This document shows positions 46,444 through 56,518 of a stretch of DNA of 64,000 nt, in pieces. The stretch's first letter is position 1. Every line of letters starts with the position of its first letter. The notes under the pieces are model-generated. The model was given only the letters and a program-made list of their open reading frames with translations. It ran no database searches and was not told where the DNA came from. The stretch is from Methylobacillus caricis (GTDB lineage Bacteria > Pseudomonadota > Gammaproteobacteria > Burkholderiales > Methylophilaceae). A program made the position numbers and the translations under genes. The stretch is taken from NCBI RefSeq assembly GCF_020532705.1, contig NZ_JAJAVD010000001.1:620001-684000 (forward strand). Reading direction: 5' to 3'.

Positions 46444-46956
46444 ATGTCTTCCAGCCAGTTATTGCAGCAAGGGTTAGTCCAGGAGTTTTACCAACGGCAC
46501 CGGCCATGGTTGCATGCTTGGCTATGCAAAAAAACCGGATCAAGTTTTGATGCGGCAGATTTGACCCATGACACTTTCATCCGGGTGCTTTTGCAAGGCA
46601 ATGCCCAGGAGATTGTCGAGCCCCGGGCGTACCTGACCCGGATTGCGCACGGCATTATGGTGAATTTCCTGCGCCGGCGGGATATTGAACATGCTTACTT
46701 GAATGCCATGGTGGCCTTAGGTAATGGACAGGAAATGGCTGTCCCTTCTCCTGAGGAATATTTGCTGAACCTTGAAAAGCTGGTGGCGATTGACCGGATG
46801 CTCGATGGTCTTCCCATCAAGGTGCGCAAGGCATTTTTAATGCATAAGCTGAATGGAATGACCTATCCTGAAATAGCCGCAGAATTTGGCATGAGTGTGA
46901 TTTCTATCAAGAAATATATTGCCCGCGCCTTGTTGCATTGTGCGCAAGTGCAATGA
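46444..46956 (+). CDS. ECF sigma factor, FecI type (cassette 2)
   Basis: 170 residues from ATG at 46444; the longer reading from 46387 adds nineteen residues that do not match its paralogue. It parallels the first sigma: FDAADLTHDTFIRVLLQG, EPRAYLTRIAHGIMVNFLRR, GLPIKVRKAFLMHKLNGMTY and IKKYIARALLHC. Its gene is followed at 21 bases by the second FecR-type regulator. Divergence in region 4 suggests a different promoter set from cassette 1. Confidence 0.92.
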   Translation: MSSSQLLQQGLVQEFYQRHRPWLHAWLCKKTGSSFDAADLTHDTFIRVLLQGNAQEIVEPRAYLTRIAHGIMVNFLRRRDIEHAYLNAMVALGNGQEMAVPSPEEYLLNLEKLVAIDRMLDGLPIKVRKAFLMHKLNGMTYPEIAAEFGMSVISIKKYIARALLHCAQVQ

Positions 46957-46977
46957 TGTCTCGGGATATAGGCCTGG

Positions 46978-47919
46978 ATGTCTAATTTGTTGAAAGCCGC
47001 TACGGAGTGGTATATCCGTTTGCATGATACGGATGTCACGGCTCAGGATAGGCTGGAGTTTGAACGATGGTTGGCTGTCTCCAGCCGTCATCGTGATGCC
47101 TGGGCTTCAATACAACAAGTGAATATGCCGTTCAATGGGCTTGATCCGTCCATTGGGCATGCTGTACTGCTGCCGCGTGCCCGACAAGTAGGGCGTCGCC
47201 AAATGCTCAAAACCATTGGGTTCGTGTTTGTGCTGGGTGGCAGCGGAGCGTTGGTTTATCGTGAACGCCCATGGCAGGCCATGTTGGCCGATTATTCAAC
47301 CGCAAAGGGTGAACGCCGCACTTGGACTTTGCCGGATGAAACCGTGATTGTCCTCAATACGGGCACTGCGATTGATACTGTTTATGATGCCGGCCATCGC
47401 GTGGTGGTGCTGATCAAGGGTGAGATCATGGTGGAAACCGGGCATCCCGCAGGGACTCTGGTGCCGTTCCAGGTGCAAACCCGTCATGGCATGGTGACCG
47501 CCTTGGGTACAAAGTTCAGCGTCCGCGATCATGGCACCCATATCTCGGTCAATGTATTTGAGCATGCCGTCAGGATCAATCCTGCACGAAATAGTGCGCA
47601 TGAGACCCTTGTTAAAGCAGATCAAGCCGCCAATTTTGATAACGAACATGTCGGCGAGATCAAACCCTTGTTATCAGGGGCTGATCTATGGGTGAAGAGT
47701 ATCCTCAGCGCCAACGACATGCCTTTGCAAACTTTCCTTGCAGAGTTGGGGCGTTATCACACAGGTGTGTTGCGATGCGATTCTTCCATTGCCTCAATGC
47801 CGGTTTCAGGCGCTTTCCCGCTTGATGATCTCGATGGCATCCTGATAAGTCTGCAAGATACCTATCACTTGCGTATTGAATTCTTAACGCGTTATTGGGT
47901 GACCTTGAAACCAGCATAA
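46978..47919 (+). CDS. FecR-type anti-sigma/sigma-activator (cassette 2)
   Basis: 313 residues. DUF4880 domain (ATEWYIRLHDTDVTAQDRLE, SSRHRDAWASIQQV), then GRRQMLKTIGFVFVLGGSGA, which has both the twin-arginine and hydrophobic features of a Tat-dependent membrane anchor (residues 75-95), followed by the FecR domain (DYSTAKGERRTWTLPDETVI, VVVLIKGEIMVETGHP) and a C-terminal STN-like region (GAFPLDDLDGILISLQDTYH). The final residues FLTRYWVTLKPA match the paralogue's FTRYWVNIKPA. Confidence 0.92.
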   Translation: MSNLLKAATEWYIRLHDTDVTAQDRLEFERWLAVSSRHRDAWASIQQVNMPFNGLDPSIGHAVLLPRARQVGRRQMLKTIGFVFVLGGSGALVYRERPWQAMLADYSTAKGERRTWTLPDETVIVLNTGTAIDTVYDAGHRVVVLIKGEIMVETGHPAGTLVPFQVQTRHGMVTALGTKFSVRDHGTHISVNVFEHAVRINPARNSAHETLVKADQAANFDNEHVGEIKPLLSGADLWVKSILSANDMPLQTFLAELGRYHTGVLRCDSSIASMPVSGAFPLDDLDGILISLQDTYHLRIEFLTRYWVTLKPA

Positions 47920-48030
47920 CCAGTGATTTTCTAAGCTATATCAAAAAAATATTCAATATTTTTTTATACCTTTTAGCCACCTCAATTGGCGTATTCAGCA
48001 AAAGATTCGAAACTTGAGGGAAAGAGATTC

Positions 48031-51000
48031 ATGGCTAGAAACATTTCATCCGCTGTTGTGCAAAAGACCCAACAGCAGGGCACAAGGCAACACAATTCCA
48101 GGTTATTGATGCTGGTCTTGTTTGCCAGTGTGCTCAATCCACTGCCAACGACAGCAGAACCATTGAACAAGGCCATTCCTGTGCAATCGTACAGCATTCC
48201 TGCCGGTGACCTGAGCCAGGCACTGACGCTGTATGCCGGTAATGCCGGCGTGCTGTTGTCGTTTGATTCGGCCTTGACTCAACATAAAAAGACATCGGGC
48301 CTTAAAGGCAGTTATGGCGTGATGCAGGGGTTTAGCGAGCTCCTGAGGGGAAGCGGGCTGGAAGTGTTTGAAGACCAAGGAGGGCGTTATCAACTCAGGC
48401 GGGCAACTGTGTTGAATGATGACAAACTGCCCGGTGAAAGATCTTCGATAGATTTCAAGGTAGCTGCTATTGAAGTTCGCGGCAAACGCTTCTACGAGAT
48501 TGGGCCTATGCCAGGGCTCGGGCTCGCCAAAGAGCAGATTCCAGGCAATGTCCAGAGTATCAGCGCAAAGGAAATCAAGGAGTCCAATGAGTTAAGCCTG
48601 CCTGGGCTCATGAATTCCAGGCTTCAATCGGTCAATGTCAATGACTACCAAGGCAATCCGTTCCAGATGGATGTCACTTATCGTGGCTTTACTGCCGGGC
48701 CGCAGCTTGGCACGCCGCAAGGGCTATCGGTTTTCTTCGACGGCATACGTGTCAATGAACCGTTTGGCGATGTGGTGAACTGGGACATGATCCCGCTCAA
48801 TGCGCTTACCAGCGTTGATGTGTTTCCAGGCTCCAATCCAGTTTTTGGGCTTAATACGCTAGGCGGCGCATTATCGGTCCGGACCAAAAGCGGTTTTGAC
48901 GGTAATGTGCTGTCTGCCAATTTGACAGGCGGCTCTTTTGACCGGAAACAGCTGCAGGCGGAAGCCGGTGGAAGCAACGGCGCTCTGGCCGGCTATGCCG
49001 CTGTCAACATCTTTGATGAAAATGGGTGGCGTGATAATTCTCCTTCGCGCGTGAACCAGTTTTTCGGCAAGGTGGAGTGGCGTAATGATAGGCTGAAACT
49101 GGGGCTTTCCTCGCTGTATGTCGGCAATGATCTCGTAGGTAACGGAATGATTCCAAAAGAATTGTATGATGAGAGGCCTGAGAGTGTATTTACATCGCCC
49201 GACGAAACCAAGAACCGGTTGCTGCAATTCCAGATATCGGGCGCATTCGATGTGTCGGACACTTTCAATATTACGAGCCAGTTATATCATCGGAGGAGTA
49301 AGCGCCATTCCGTCAATGGCGATTTCTACCAGGCTTTCCCTGACATGGTAGGCACCTATGACTTCGGCAGGGAAACCTCAACCCCCAGCAATAACTTGCC
49401 TTTGTGCCAGTACCAGGATCTGGATGGAAACGGGATATGGGACACAACAAACGGTTCCCCATGGGGTACGCCTCTCCCCCCGATCAATAACCCTACCGAT
49501 GCACCTGGTGTATGCAATCCTACGACTAGGCAAGCAACTTTGGAGTCATTGAAAATGCGGAATGGCGCCAATGGTGATCTTGGATATGGTGGAAATGGCA
49601 CTGGTGTCGTTAACGGAACGCCTATTGGTCAGATTGATACCACATCTATCGACCAAGTGACCAACGGCGGTGCGGTCCAGTTCAACTGGAACCTGGAGAA
49701 ACACAAGTTCATGACGGGGGTATCTTTCGACTCAGCGTATGCGGACTACAGCAGTGTTTCGCGTTTGGCTCTGATCGATGCCTCGCATAACGTTTATCTT
49801 GATCCGGCCAATATTTCTCCCGAGTTCTATGCAGCTTCGCATGACATTACCAATAATGCCTTTGACGGGAGTTCAAGAACAGCCAGCCTTTATTTCAGTG
49901 AAACCTGGTCTCCAGTGCAGCAATGGAATTTTTCCGCTTCAGCCAGGTATAACAAAACGCATGTCACCAATAATCTGAAGTCCCGCACTGCTGCCGGCTT
50001 CGCCGAGCTGCACAACCTCAAGGATTTTGCGGCTAATCCTGACGTTATTTTGTGCCAGGATCCGGCCAACTGTCCGACCGAGCCTAATGCCACTTCAACG
50101 CTGACCGATGATGCTCGCGCCAGTGGCTTGAACGGCTATTACCGGCCTAATGGTAATTTCGGAAGCCGCTCCACCCTGGATGGCCATAAGGAAAAATTTT
50201 CCTATTACTCGCTCAATCCTTCACTCGGCGTTACATATTCACCTACTATGAATGTGAATGTGTACGGCAATTGGAGCCAGGGAACGCGGGCGCCATCCGT
50301 TATCGAGCTGGGTTGCGCCTACAGCAGCGATCCCGAATTGCAAAGCGCTGGCGCATGCACATTGCCGTCCCAGCTTTCGGGTGATCCTTATTTGCCTCAA
50401 ATCAAGTCCACTACCAATGAACTAGGTATTCGTGGCGTATTTTCCAACAACTGGAAGTGGAACCTGAGCGCCTATCAGACTGATCTGAAGGACGATATTT
50501 ACTTCACCAGCCTGTCTTCATCGCGCAATTATTTCGACACGATTGGCGATACGCGTCGCAAGGGGCTTGAATTCGGTTTGTCAGGAAGCGCCGGCCGCGC
50601 CGAATTTTCTCTGAGCTACAGTTTGACCAGCGCCACGTTCGAAAGCCCGTTCCATATGTTCAACCTTTCCAACAGCAGCACCAATTTTGACCCTAACGAT
50701 GGTGTCGGGCCTGGCATGTACGAATATATTGAGGATGACAACGGCGGCTATCATCTGGGTTTCCCCAAGAATCCGGCTTATTACAACAAATATGGGCAAT
50801 CCAGCTTCCGGCAATATAAGGTCGAACCTGGCAGCCGCATGCCGGGCATTCCGCTGCATAACCTGAATGCGTCCGTCAATTTCCACGTGACCGACCGCTG
50901 GGATATCGGCTTGAGCATGATCATGCGCTCCAGCGCCATTGCCCGCGGCAACGAAAACAACGAACACCGCAAAGGCCCTGCTGCAGAACAATTAGGCCAG

Positions 51001-51393
51001 ATCGCCGCAAGTTGCAATCCGGCATTCGATCCGGTCACTGGGGATTTCACGGGATATTTCCAATGTGATGCGCAGCCTTCAACTATAGTTGGTCAGCCTT
51101 ACTATCAAAAGGGTACGACGCCAGGGTTTGCCATATTCAACTTGACCACCACTTACAAGCTGGACAAGGGGCTAACCCTGGGGCTGCGGATCAATAATCT
51201 TTTTAATCGCGAGTACTATTCTGGTAGCCAGCTTGGTGCAAACCCGTTTTCACCTTCAATTAATGGTGCGATTGGTCCCAGCGGGTTCAACTACAATTCA
51301 AGAGATTGGCAGAACACCAACTTCGTGGCACCTGGCGCTCCCAGGGCTGCATGGTTGACACTAACGTATGAGTTCAATCCCGGAAATAATTGA
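48031..51393 (+). CDS. Giant TonB-dependent transducer with STN domain (cassette 2)
   Basis: 1120 residues from ATG at 48031 (GAGGGAAAGAG upstream; the TTG at 47986 lacks one). STN domain SYSIPAGDLSQALTLYAGNA, SSIDFKVAAIEVRGKRFYE, and a plug nearly identical to cassette 1 (YQGNPFQMDVTYRGFTAGP, DGIRVNEPFGDVVNWDM). The insertion where cassette 1 is long is different and shorter here (about 440-535). The barrel ends TLTYEFNPGNN. Plug near-identity with divergent loops suggests gene duplication with loop diversification. The stop is just before the second small membrane protein. Confidence 0.93.
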   Translation: MARNISSAVVQKTQQQGTRQHNSRLLMLVLFASVLNPLPTTAEPLNKAIPVQSYSIPAGDLSQALTLYAGNAGVLLSFDSALTQHKKTSGLKGSYGVMQGFSELLRGSGLEVFEDQGGRYQLRRATVLNDDKLPGERSSIDFKVAAIEVRGKRFYEIGPMPGLGLAKEQIPGNVQSISAKEIKESNELSLPGLMNSRLQSVNVNDYQGNPFQMDVTYRGFTAGPQLGTPQGLSVFFDGIRVNEPFGDVVNWDMIPLNALTSVDVFPGSNPVFGLNTLGGALSVRTKSGFDGNVLSANLTGGSFDRKQLQAEAGGSNGALAGYAAVNIFDENGWRDNSPSRVNQFFGKVEWRNDRLKLGLSSLYVGNDLVGNGMIPKELYDERPESVFTSPDETKNRLLQFQISGAFDVSDTFNITSQLYHRRSKRHSVNGDFYQAFPDMVGTYDFGRETSTPSNNLPLCQYQDLDGNGIWDTTNGSPWGTPLPPINNPTDAPGVCNPTTRQATLESLKMRNGANGDLGYGGNGTGVVNGTPIGQIDTTSIDQVTNGGAVQFNWNLEKHKFMTGVSFDSAYADYSSVSRLALIDASHNVYLDPANISPEFYAASHDITNNAFDGSSRTASLYFSETWSPVQQWNFSASARYNKTHVTNNLKSRTAAGFAELHNLKDFAANPDVILCQDPANCPTEPNATSTLTDDARASGLNGYYRPNGNFGSRSTLDGHKEKFSYYSLNPSLGVTYSPTMNVNVYGNWSQGTRAPSVIELGCAYSSDPELQSAGACTLPSQLSGDPYLPQIKSTTNELGIRGVFSNNWKWNLSAYQTDLKDDIYFTSLSSSRNYFDTIGDTRRKGLEFGLSGSAGRAEFSLSYSLTSATFESPFHMFNLSNSSTNFDPNDGVGPGMYEYIEDDNGGYHLGFPKNPAYYNKYGQSSFRQYKVEPGSRMPGIPLHNLNASVNFHVTDRWDIGLSMIMRSSAIARGNENNEHRKGPAAEQLGQIAASCNPAFDPVTGDFTGYFQCDAQPSTIVGQPYYQKGTTPGFAIFNLTTTYKLDKGLTLGLRINNLFNREYYSGSQLGANPFSPSINGAIGPSGFNYNSRDWQNTNFVAPGAPRAAWLTLTYEFNPGNN

Positions 51394-51400
51394 TCATGTG

Positions 51401-51550
51401 ATGGTATTGCACGCTCGTTTTATAGCTTTCAAGCGCCGACTGCGAAGCCTGTTGGCGCATGAAAGTTGGGCATTGGTCCTGTCAGCGATGTTTGTCTTGC
51501 TATTGCTATTGGATATAGTGATGTTGCTGCTGACGGCAATGCATGGCTGA
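51401..51550 (+). CDS. 49-residue single-pass membrane protein (cassette 2)
   Basis: Starts MVLHARFIAFKRRLRSLLAH, then ESW, a membrane helix (about 24-46) and ends LTAMHG. It follows the receptor stop by seven bases. In-frame starts upstream (51368, ATG inside the receptor gene, or GTG 51398) would lengthen it, but 51401 gives the same size as its paralogue at 46052. Shared basic N-terminus, H-[QE]-S-W and hydrophobic C-terminus place both in one family. Confidence 0.65.
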   Translation: MVLHARFIAFKRRLRSLLAHESWALVLSAMFVLLLLLDIVMLLLTAMHG

Positions 51551-51627
51551 TTTTCCTGCAGCTTCAAGCGATAGGGTCGGGCATAATCTGGTAAAATTCC
51601 GTTTTTGCCAACACTTTGAATTTCCTC

Positions 51628-54600
51628 ATGTCCAGCCAAATGATTAGTCTTCGTGGCAGTGCCGCTTCATCTCCTTTCCGTCTTGAAAAAATCCTGAGCG
51701 CACTTAAAGTTGCCGCGCCGCGCATTAGCCATTTGTATGCCGAGTTTTGGCATTTTGCCTGGATAGATGTGGCATTGACTGAAGCGCAGGAGCAGACGCT
51801 CAAGCAGATTCTGACTTATGGGCCGCGGCTGGATGAAGAAACGCCGGCAGGTGAGTTGTTTCTTGTGATTCCACGTCCTGGGACGATTTCCCCATGGGCC
51901 TCGCGGGCTACTGATATTGCTCGTCACTGTGGGTTGGAAGCCATGCAGCGCCTGGAGCGGGGCGTGGCTTATTATGCAGTGACTGCCGATGGCAGTCCGC
52001 TCACGAATGCGGAAAAGCTTGCTCTGCGCTCGCTGATTCATGACCGCATGACCGAATCCGTATTTGCTGATCTGGCTGACGCGCAAAAGCTTTATCACAC
52101 GGCTGAACCAGCTCCCTTGTCGAGCGTGGATATCCTGGCTGGCGGCAAGGCCGCGCTGGATGCTGCCAATTCAGACATGGGCCTGGCATTGTCACCTGAC
52201 GAAGTGGATTACCTGGTGGAGAATTTCCAGCGCATCGGTCGCAATCCAACCGATGTTGAGCTGATGATGTTTGCCCAAGCCAATTCAGAGCACTGCAGGC
52301 ACAAGATTTTCAATGCGGACTGGGTGATTGACGGTGTGGAGCAAGCGCAGTCCCTGTTTGGCATGATACGCAATACGCACAAGCTTAACCCAGGCAAGAC
52401 AGTGGTGGCCTATTCCGATAATGCCTCGATTGTGCAGGGTGAAAAAACCAAGCGGTTCTATCCCCAGTCGGATGGCAGCTATGGTTTTGTCGAGGAAGAT
52501 ATGCACTTCCTCATGAAGGTGGAAACGCATAACCATCCCACAGCGATTTCCCCCTTTGCTGGTGCGGCAACAGGTGCGGGTGGTGAGATCCGTGATGAAG
52601 GCGCGACTGGCTCCGGTTCCAAGCCCAAGGCTGGCCTCACAGGTTTTTCCGTGTCCAACCTCAATATCCCGGGCTTCAAGCAGCCTTGGGAGCAGGATAA
52701 CGGCAAGCCTGCACGCATTGCCTCGCCATTGCAAATTATGGTGGATGGCCCTCTTGGTGGCGCTGCCTACAACAATGAGTTTGGCCGTCCTAACATTGCC
52801 GGTTATTTCCGCACGCTGGAAATTGAGGCGGCGGATGAAATTCGTGGCTATCACAAGCCCATCATGCTGGCGGGTGGCGTGGGCAATATCTCTGCCAAGC
52901 ACTCCAAGAAGAACCCGATCCCGCCGGGTGCTGCCTTGATTCAACTGGGTGGCCCAGCCATGCTGATTGGCCTGGGCGGCGGTGCGGCGTCGAGTATGGA
53001 TACCGGCGCCAATACCGAGAACCTGGATTTTGACTCCGTGCAGCGCGGTAACCCCGAGCTGGAGCGCCGTGCGCAAGAGGTGATCGACCGCTGCTGGCAG
53101 TTGGGCGACAAGAACCCGATACTGAGTATTCATGATGTGGGTGCAGGCGGCATCTCGAATGCCTTCCCTGAGCTGGTGAACGATGCGGGTGTTGGCGCCA
53201 GGTTCCAGCTGCGCGACGTGCACAACGAAGAACCAGGCATGGCCCCGCGTGAAATCTGGAGTAACGAGGCACAAGAGCGTTATGTGATGGCCGTGCGCAA
53301 GGAAGACCTTCCGCTGTTTGCCGAGATCTGCGAGCGCGAGCGTTGTCCGTTTGCCGTGGTAGGTGAGGCTACCGAAGAAAGACATCTGACGGTAGCGGAT
53401 AGCCACTTTAACAACAATCCGGTGGATATGGACCTTTCCGTGCTATTGGGCAAGCCGCCCAAGATGACGCGGGATGTGAAGCATGCTAGCCGTGAACTGG
53501 CTGAGTTTGACCATGCCGGGATTGACCTGAAAGTAGCTGCTGAACGAGTATTGCGCCTGCCCGGGGTGGCTGACAAGACTTTCCTGATTACCATTGGGGA
53601 CCGCAGTGTGACCGGCCTGGTTGCGCGCGACCAGATGGTGGGCCCGTGGCAGGTGCCTGTGGCGGATGTGGCCGTGACGCTGGCAGGCTATGAAACCTAT
53701 CGCGGCGAGGCTTTTGCCATAGGCGAGAAGGCCCCGCTGGCGCTGATTGACGGCCCTGCGTCTGGCCGCATGGCAATTGGGGAGTCCATCACCAATATTG
53801 CCGCCAGCCTGATTGATGACATTTCCGATCTCAAGCTTTCTGCCAACTGGATGGCCCCGGCCGGACATCCAGGTGAGGATGCCGCTTTGTTTGATACCGT
53901 CAAGGCAGTGGGGATGGAGCTTTGTCCTGCGCTGGGTATCAGCATCCCGGTGGGCAAGGACTCCATGTCCATGAAAACCGTCTGGGAAGAAAATGGCGAG
54001 AAAAAGGCTGTGACTTCACCGATTTCATTGGTAGTGACTGCCTTTGCCCCCACGCCGGATGCGCGCAAGACACTGACACCGCAATTGCGCACAGACTTGG
54101 GCGATACCAAGTTGTTGCTGATAGACCTGGGTGCAGGCAAGAACCGCTTGGGTGGTTCCGCGCTGGCTCAAGTGTATGGGACAGTGGGCAATGTAGCGCC
54201 GGATGTGGATGATGACGCCAGCCTCAAGGCATTTTTTGATGGTGTGCAGAAACTCAACCGTGAAGGCAAATTATTGGCCTATCATGACCGTTCCGATGGC
54301 GGCCTATTCTCCACAGTAGTGGAAATGGCATTTGCCGGACGCTGCGGCCTGGATATCGATATCACCAGCCTGGGTGAAGATGCGGTGGCCGCGCTGTATA
54401 ACGAAGAACTGGGTGCCGTGCTGCAAGTGCGTGCCGCCGAGGCGGATGCGATTGTGGCTGAACTCAAGCCGCAACTTGGTGGCCTGGTCCACGTGATTGG
54501 CACGCCTGCTCCTCATGGCAACATCCGCATTCATCAGGATGGACGTGTTGTGTTTGCCGAAAGCCGCGTAGCCTTGCATCGTGCATGGTCTGAAACGACT

Positions 54601-55521
54601 TACCAGATGCAGAAGCTGCGCGACAACCCGCAATGCGCTCAACAGGAATACGACCGTATCCTGGATGAAAAAGATGCCGGCCTGCACGCCAGGCTGAGTT
54701 TCGACCCAGCTGAGAATATCTCTGCGCCTTACATTGCCAGCGGCATCAAGCCCAAGATGGCTATCCTGCGCGAGCAGGGCGTTAACGGCCAGGTGGAAAT
54801 GGCGGCGGCATTTGACCGGGCTGGCTTTCAGGCGCATGACGTGCATATGAGCGACATCATCAGCGGCCGCGTCAGCCTCAAGGATTTCGCTGGTTTTGTT
54901 GCCTGTGGTGGCTTCTCTTACGGCGATGTGTTGGGTGCGGGCGAAGGCTGGGCAAAATCCATCCTGTTCAACCAGCGTGCCCGTGAGGAATTCTCTGCTT
55001 TCTTCCAGCGCAATGATTCATTTGCCTTGGGTGTCTGTAACGGTTGCCAGATGATGAGCAATTTGCACAGCATTATCCCAGGCGCTGAAAACTGGCCGCA
55101 TTTCGTGCGTAACCGTTCTGAACAGTTTGAGGCGCGTGTTGCCATGGTGGAAGTGATGGAATCGCCTTCGTTGTTCTTCAATGGCATGGCAGGAAGCCGC
55201 ATGCCGATTGCCGTTGCCCATGGCGAAGGTTACGCCGAGTTTGTGGATGCAGCAGCGGTCAAGGCCGTGCTTGACAACAAACTGGTAAGCTTGCGGTTTG
55301 TGGATAACGGTGGCAATTCCACTGAAGTTTATCCATTCAATCCCAATGGATCTATTCAGGGAATTACTGGTCTGACTACCGCTGATGGACGTTTCAGTAT
55401 TATGATGCCTCATCCTGAGCGGGTTTTCCGTGCAGTACAGCATTCATGGCACCCTGATGGCTGGGGTGAAGATGGGCCATGGATGCGCATGTTCCGTAAC
55501 GCCAGGAAATTCATAGGCTAA
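51628..55521 (+). CDS. purL: Phosphoribosylformylglycinamidine synthase (large, fused type)
   Basis: Fourth step of purine synthesis: FGAR plus glutamine and ATP give FGAM. 1297 residues, the single-chain type of gammaproteobacteria and betaproteobacteria. AIRS-like domains include [20 protein letters not shown] and [27 protein letters not shown] lies in the second. The C-terminal glutaminase has [11 protein letters not shown] with the catalytic Cys and MPHPERVFR with the His. ATG at 51628 or 51640 both fit. It is unrelated to the cassette before it; the hairpin at 55545 follows. Confidence 0.97.
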   Translation: MSSQMISLRGSAASSPFRLEKILSALKVAAPRISHLYAEFWHFAWIDVALTEAQEQTLKQILTYGPRLDEETPAGELFLVIPRPGTISPWASRATDIARHCGLEAMQRLERGVAYYAVTADGSPLTNAEKLALRSLIHDRMTESVFADLADAQKLYHTAEPAPLSSVDILAGGKAALDAANSDMGLALSPDEVDYLVENFQRIGRNPTDVELMMFAQANSEHCRHKIFNADWVIDGVEQAQSLFGMIRNTHKLNPGKTVVAYSDNASIVQGEKTKRFYPQSDGSYGFVEEDMHFLMKVETHNHPTAISPFAGAATGAGGEIRDEGATGSGSKPKAGLTGFSVSNLNIPGFKQPWEQDNGKPARIASPLQIMVDGPLGGAAYNNEFGRPNIAGYFRTLEIEAADEIRGYHKPIMLAGGVGNISAKHSKKNPIPPGAALIQLGGPAMLIGLGGGAASSMDTGANTENLDFDSVQRGNPELERRAQEVIDRCWQLGDKNPILSIHDVGAGGISNAFPELVNDAGVGARFQLRDVHNEEPGMAPREIWSNEAQERYVMAVRKEDLPLFAEICERERCPFAVVGEATEERHLTVADSHFNNNPVDMDLSVLLGKPPKMTRDVKHASRELAEFDHAGIDLKVAAERVLRLPGVADKTFLITIGDRSVTGLVARDQMVGPWQVPVADVAVTLAGYETYRGEAFAIGEKAPLALIDGPASGRMAIGESITNIAASLIDDISDLKLSANWMAPAGHPGEDAALFDTVKAVGMELCPALGISIPVGKDSMSMKTVWEENGEKKAVTSPISLVVTAFAPTPDARKTLTPQLRTDLGDTKLLLIDLGAGKNRLGGSALAQVYGTVGNVAPDVDDDASLKAFFDGVQKLNREGKLLAYHDRSDGGLFSTVVEMAFAGRCGLDIDITSLGEDAVAALYNEELGAVLQVRAAEADAIVAELKPQLGGLVHVIGTPAPHGNIRIHQDGRVVFAESRVALHRAWSETTYQMQKLRDNPQCAQQEYDRILDEKDAGLHARLSFDPAENISAPYIASGIKPKMAILREQGVNGQVEMAAAFDRAGFQAHDVHMSDIISGRVSLKDFAGFVACGGFSYGDVLGAGEGWAKSILFNQRAREEFSAFFQRNDSFALGVCNGCQMMSNLHSIIPGAENWPHFVRNRSEQFEARVAMVEVMESPSLFFNGMAGSRMPIAVAHGEGYAEFVDAAAVKAVLDNKLVSLRFVDNGGNSTEVYPFNPNGSIQGITGLTTADGRFSIMMPHPERVFRAVQHSWHPDGWGEDGPWMRMFRNARKFIG

Positions 55522-55544
55522 AACGGTCAACAGCAGTAAATAGA

Positions 55545-55560
55545 TGTGCGTTAAAGCACA
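55545..55560 (+). terminator. Weak hairpin after purL
   Basis: TGTGC (55545-55549) pairs with GCACA (55556-55560) across a six-base loop, followed by CATAATTT. Short stem and poor U tract make terminator function doubtful. Confidence 0.3.
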
Positions 55561-55595
55561 CATAATTTAGAGACTATAACTATTGGAGAAGTAGC

Positions 55596-56075
55596 ATGAA
55601 CAAGATGTTAAAGGCAGTGCTGGTAGTGCTGATGCTCGGGTTTACCTGGGTGGCGCATGCCGAGGATCAGCAAGTGGAATATACCGATGCCATTGGAAAA
55701 GGCGATATGAAGGTGGTCAAGAAGTACTTCCAGCATCCTTATGAAGTTGATGAAAGCTTCTTTGCCTGGACTGGCCTGCAAATTGCAGCCAACAAGGGCC
55801 AGTTGGTGCCAGTGAAGTTCTTCATCGAAAAGGGGGCTGATGTGAACTACAAGCATCCCATCACCAAGATGACCGCACTGCACCTGGCTGCTTATCAAGG
55901 CAACAAGGAGGTAGTGAATTACCTAATTGCGCATGGGGCCGATGTCAATGCCAAGCTGCGCGGGAATGTATCCATTATTCGCGCATTGCGCGATGAAGGC
56001 CGTACAGACATGGTTAATCTTCTTACCGCTGCAGGTGCCAAAGATGATGGTTGCCAAGAAGAAAAGTGCCACTAA
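55596..56075 (+). CDS. Exported ankyrin-repeat protein
   Basis: 159 residues. Signal peptide MNKMLKAVLVVLMLGFTWVAHA, then about four ankyrin repeats over residues 30-145, best seen in GLQIAANKGQLVPVKFFIEKG, MTALHLAAYQGNKEVVNYLI and the AHGADVNAK linker. A Cys-containing tail (DGCQEEKCH) ends it. Periplasmic ankyrin proteins are sometimes linked to peroxide defence or catalase; no such neighbour is present. GGAGAAG lies before the ATG. Confidence 0.85.
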   Translation: MNKMLKAVLVVLMLGFTWVAHAEDQQVEYTDAIGKGDMKVVKKYFQHPYEVDESFFAWTGLQIAANKGQLVPVKFFIEKGADVNYKHPITKMTALHLAAYQGNKEVVNYLIAHGADVNAKLRGNVSIIRALRDEGRTDMVNLLTAAGAKDDGCQEEKCH

Positions 56076-56096
56076 TCCCTTAGGTTCAGCATTGAT

Positions 56097-56119
56097 TGGG
56101 CGGATTCATCGCCCATTTC
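56097..56119 (+). terminator. Probable terminator after the ankyrin gene
   Basis: TGGGCG (56097-56102) pairs with CGCCCA (56110-56115) over a seven-base loop, followed by TTTCT. Confidence 0.5.
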
Positions 56120-56147
56120 TCATCTGCCAGATAATTCCAGGCTAGTG

Positions 56148-56513
56148 ATGAGATTTCCCATGTACACCAGTTTCTGGCTAGGCTTATTGTTGATGTCAGT
56201 AACTGGCGTATGTGCGGAACCCCAGAATTTTCCCGCCCACACCCTTACGTTAGCGGCTTCCTGTGCAGTTTGTCATGGCACCAATGGCAATAGTGCCACC
56301 GGGCTTTTGAGCCTTGCAGGCATGGATGAATCGGTGTTTATTGCCAAGTTGCAGGCATACCGAAATGGTTCACAAGCTTCTACCGTCATGCACCACCATG
56401 CCAAAGGCCTGACTGAAGCCGAAATTACTGCATTGGCTGGGTATTTTTCTGTGCAGCAGCATCAGGCAATTGTTGAGCCGCAAGCCCAAACCCTGGAGTT
56501 GCAACATGAATAG
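56148..56513 (+). CDS. fccA: Monoheme cytochrome c subunit of a flavocytochrome c sulfide dehydrogenase
   Basis: 121 residues from ATG at 56148. Signal peptide to about residue 24 (ending GVCA), a single heme motif CAVCH near residue 40 and the distal Met in STVMHHHAKGLT near 84, as in soluble class I/FccA cytochromes. Allochromatium FccA is diheme; this one is monoheme, as seen in other lineages. The stop is five bases before the flavoprotein gene, so the two form a heterodimer that passes electrons from sulfide to cytochrome c. Confidence 0.85.
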   Translation: MRFPMYTSFWLGLLLMSVTGVCAEPQNFPAHTLTLAASCAVCHGTNGNSATGLLSLAGMDESVFIAKLQAYRNGSQASTVMHHHAKGLTEAEITALAGYFSVQQHQAIVEPQAQTLELQHE

Positions 56514-56518
56514 TGCCT

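Noticed and set aside
51563-51599. Possible purL promoter (TAAAAT at 51594, CATAAT at 51584)
   Set aside because: No -35 element at acceptable spacing could be found for either hexamer.
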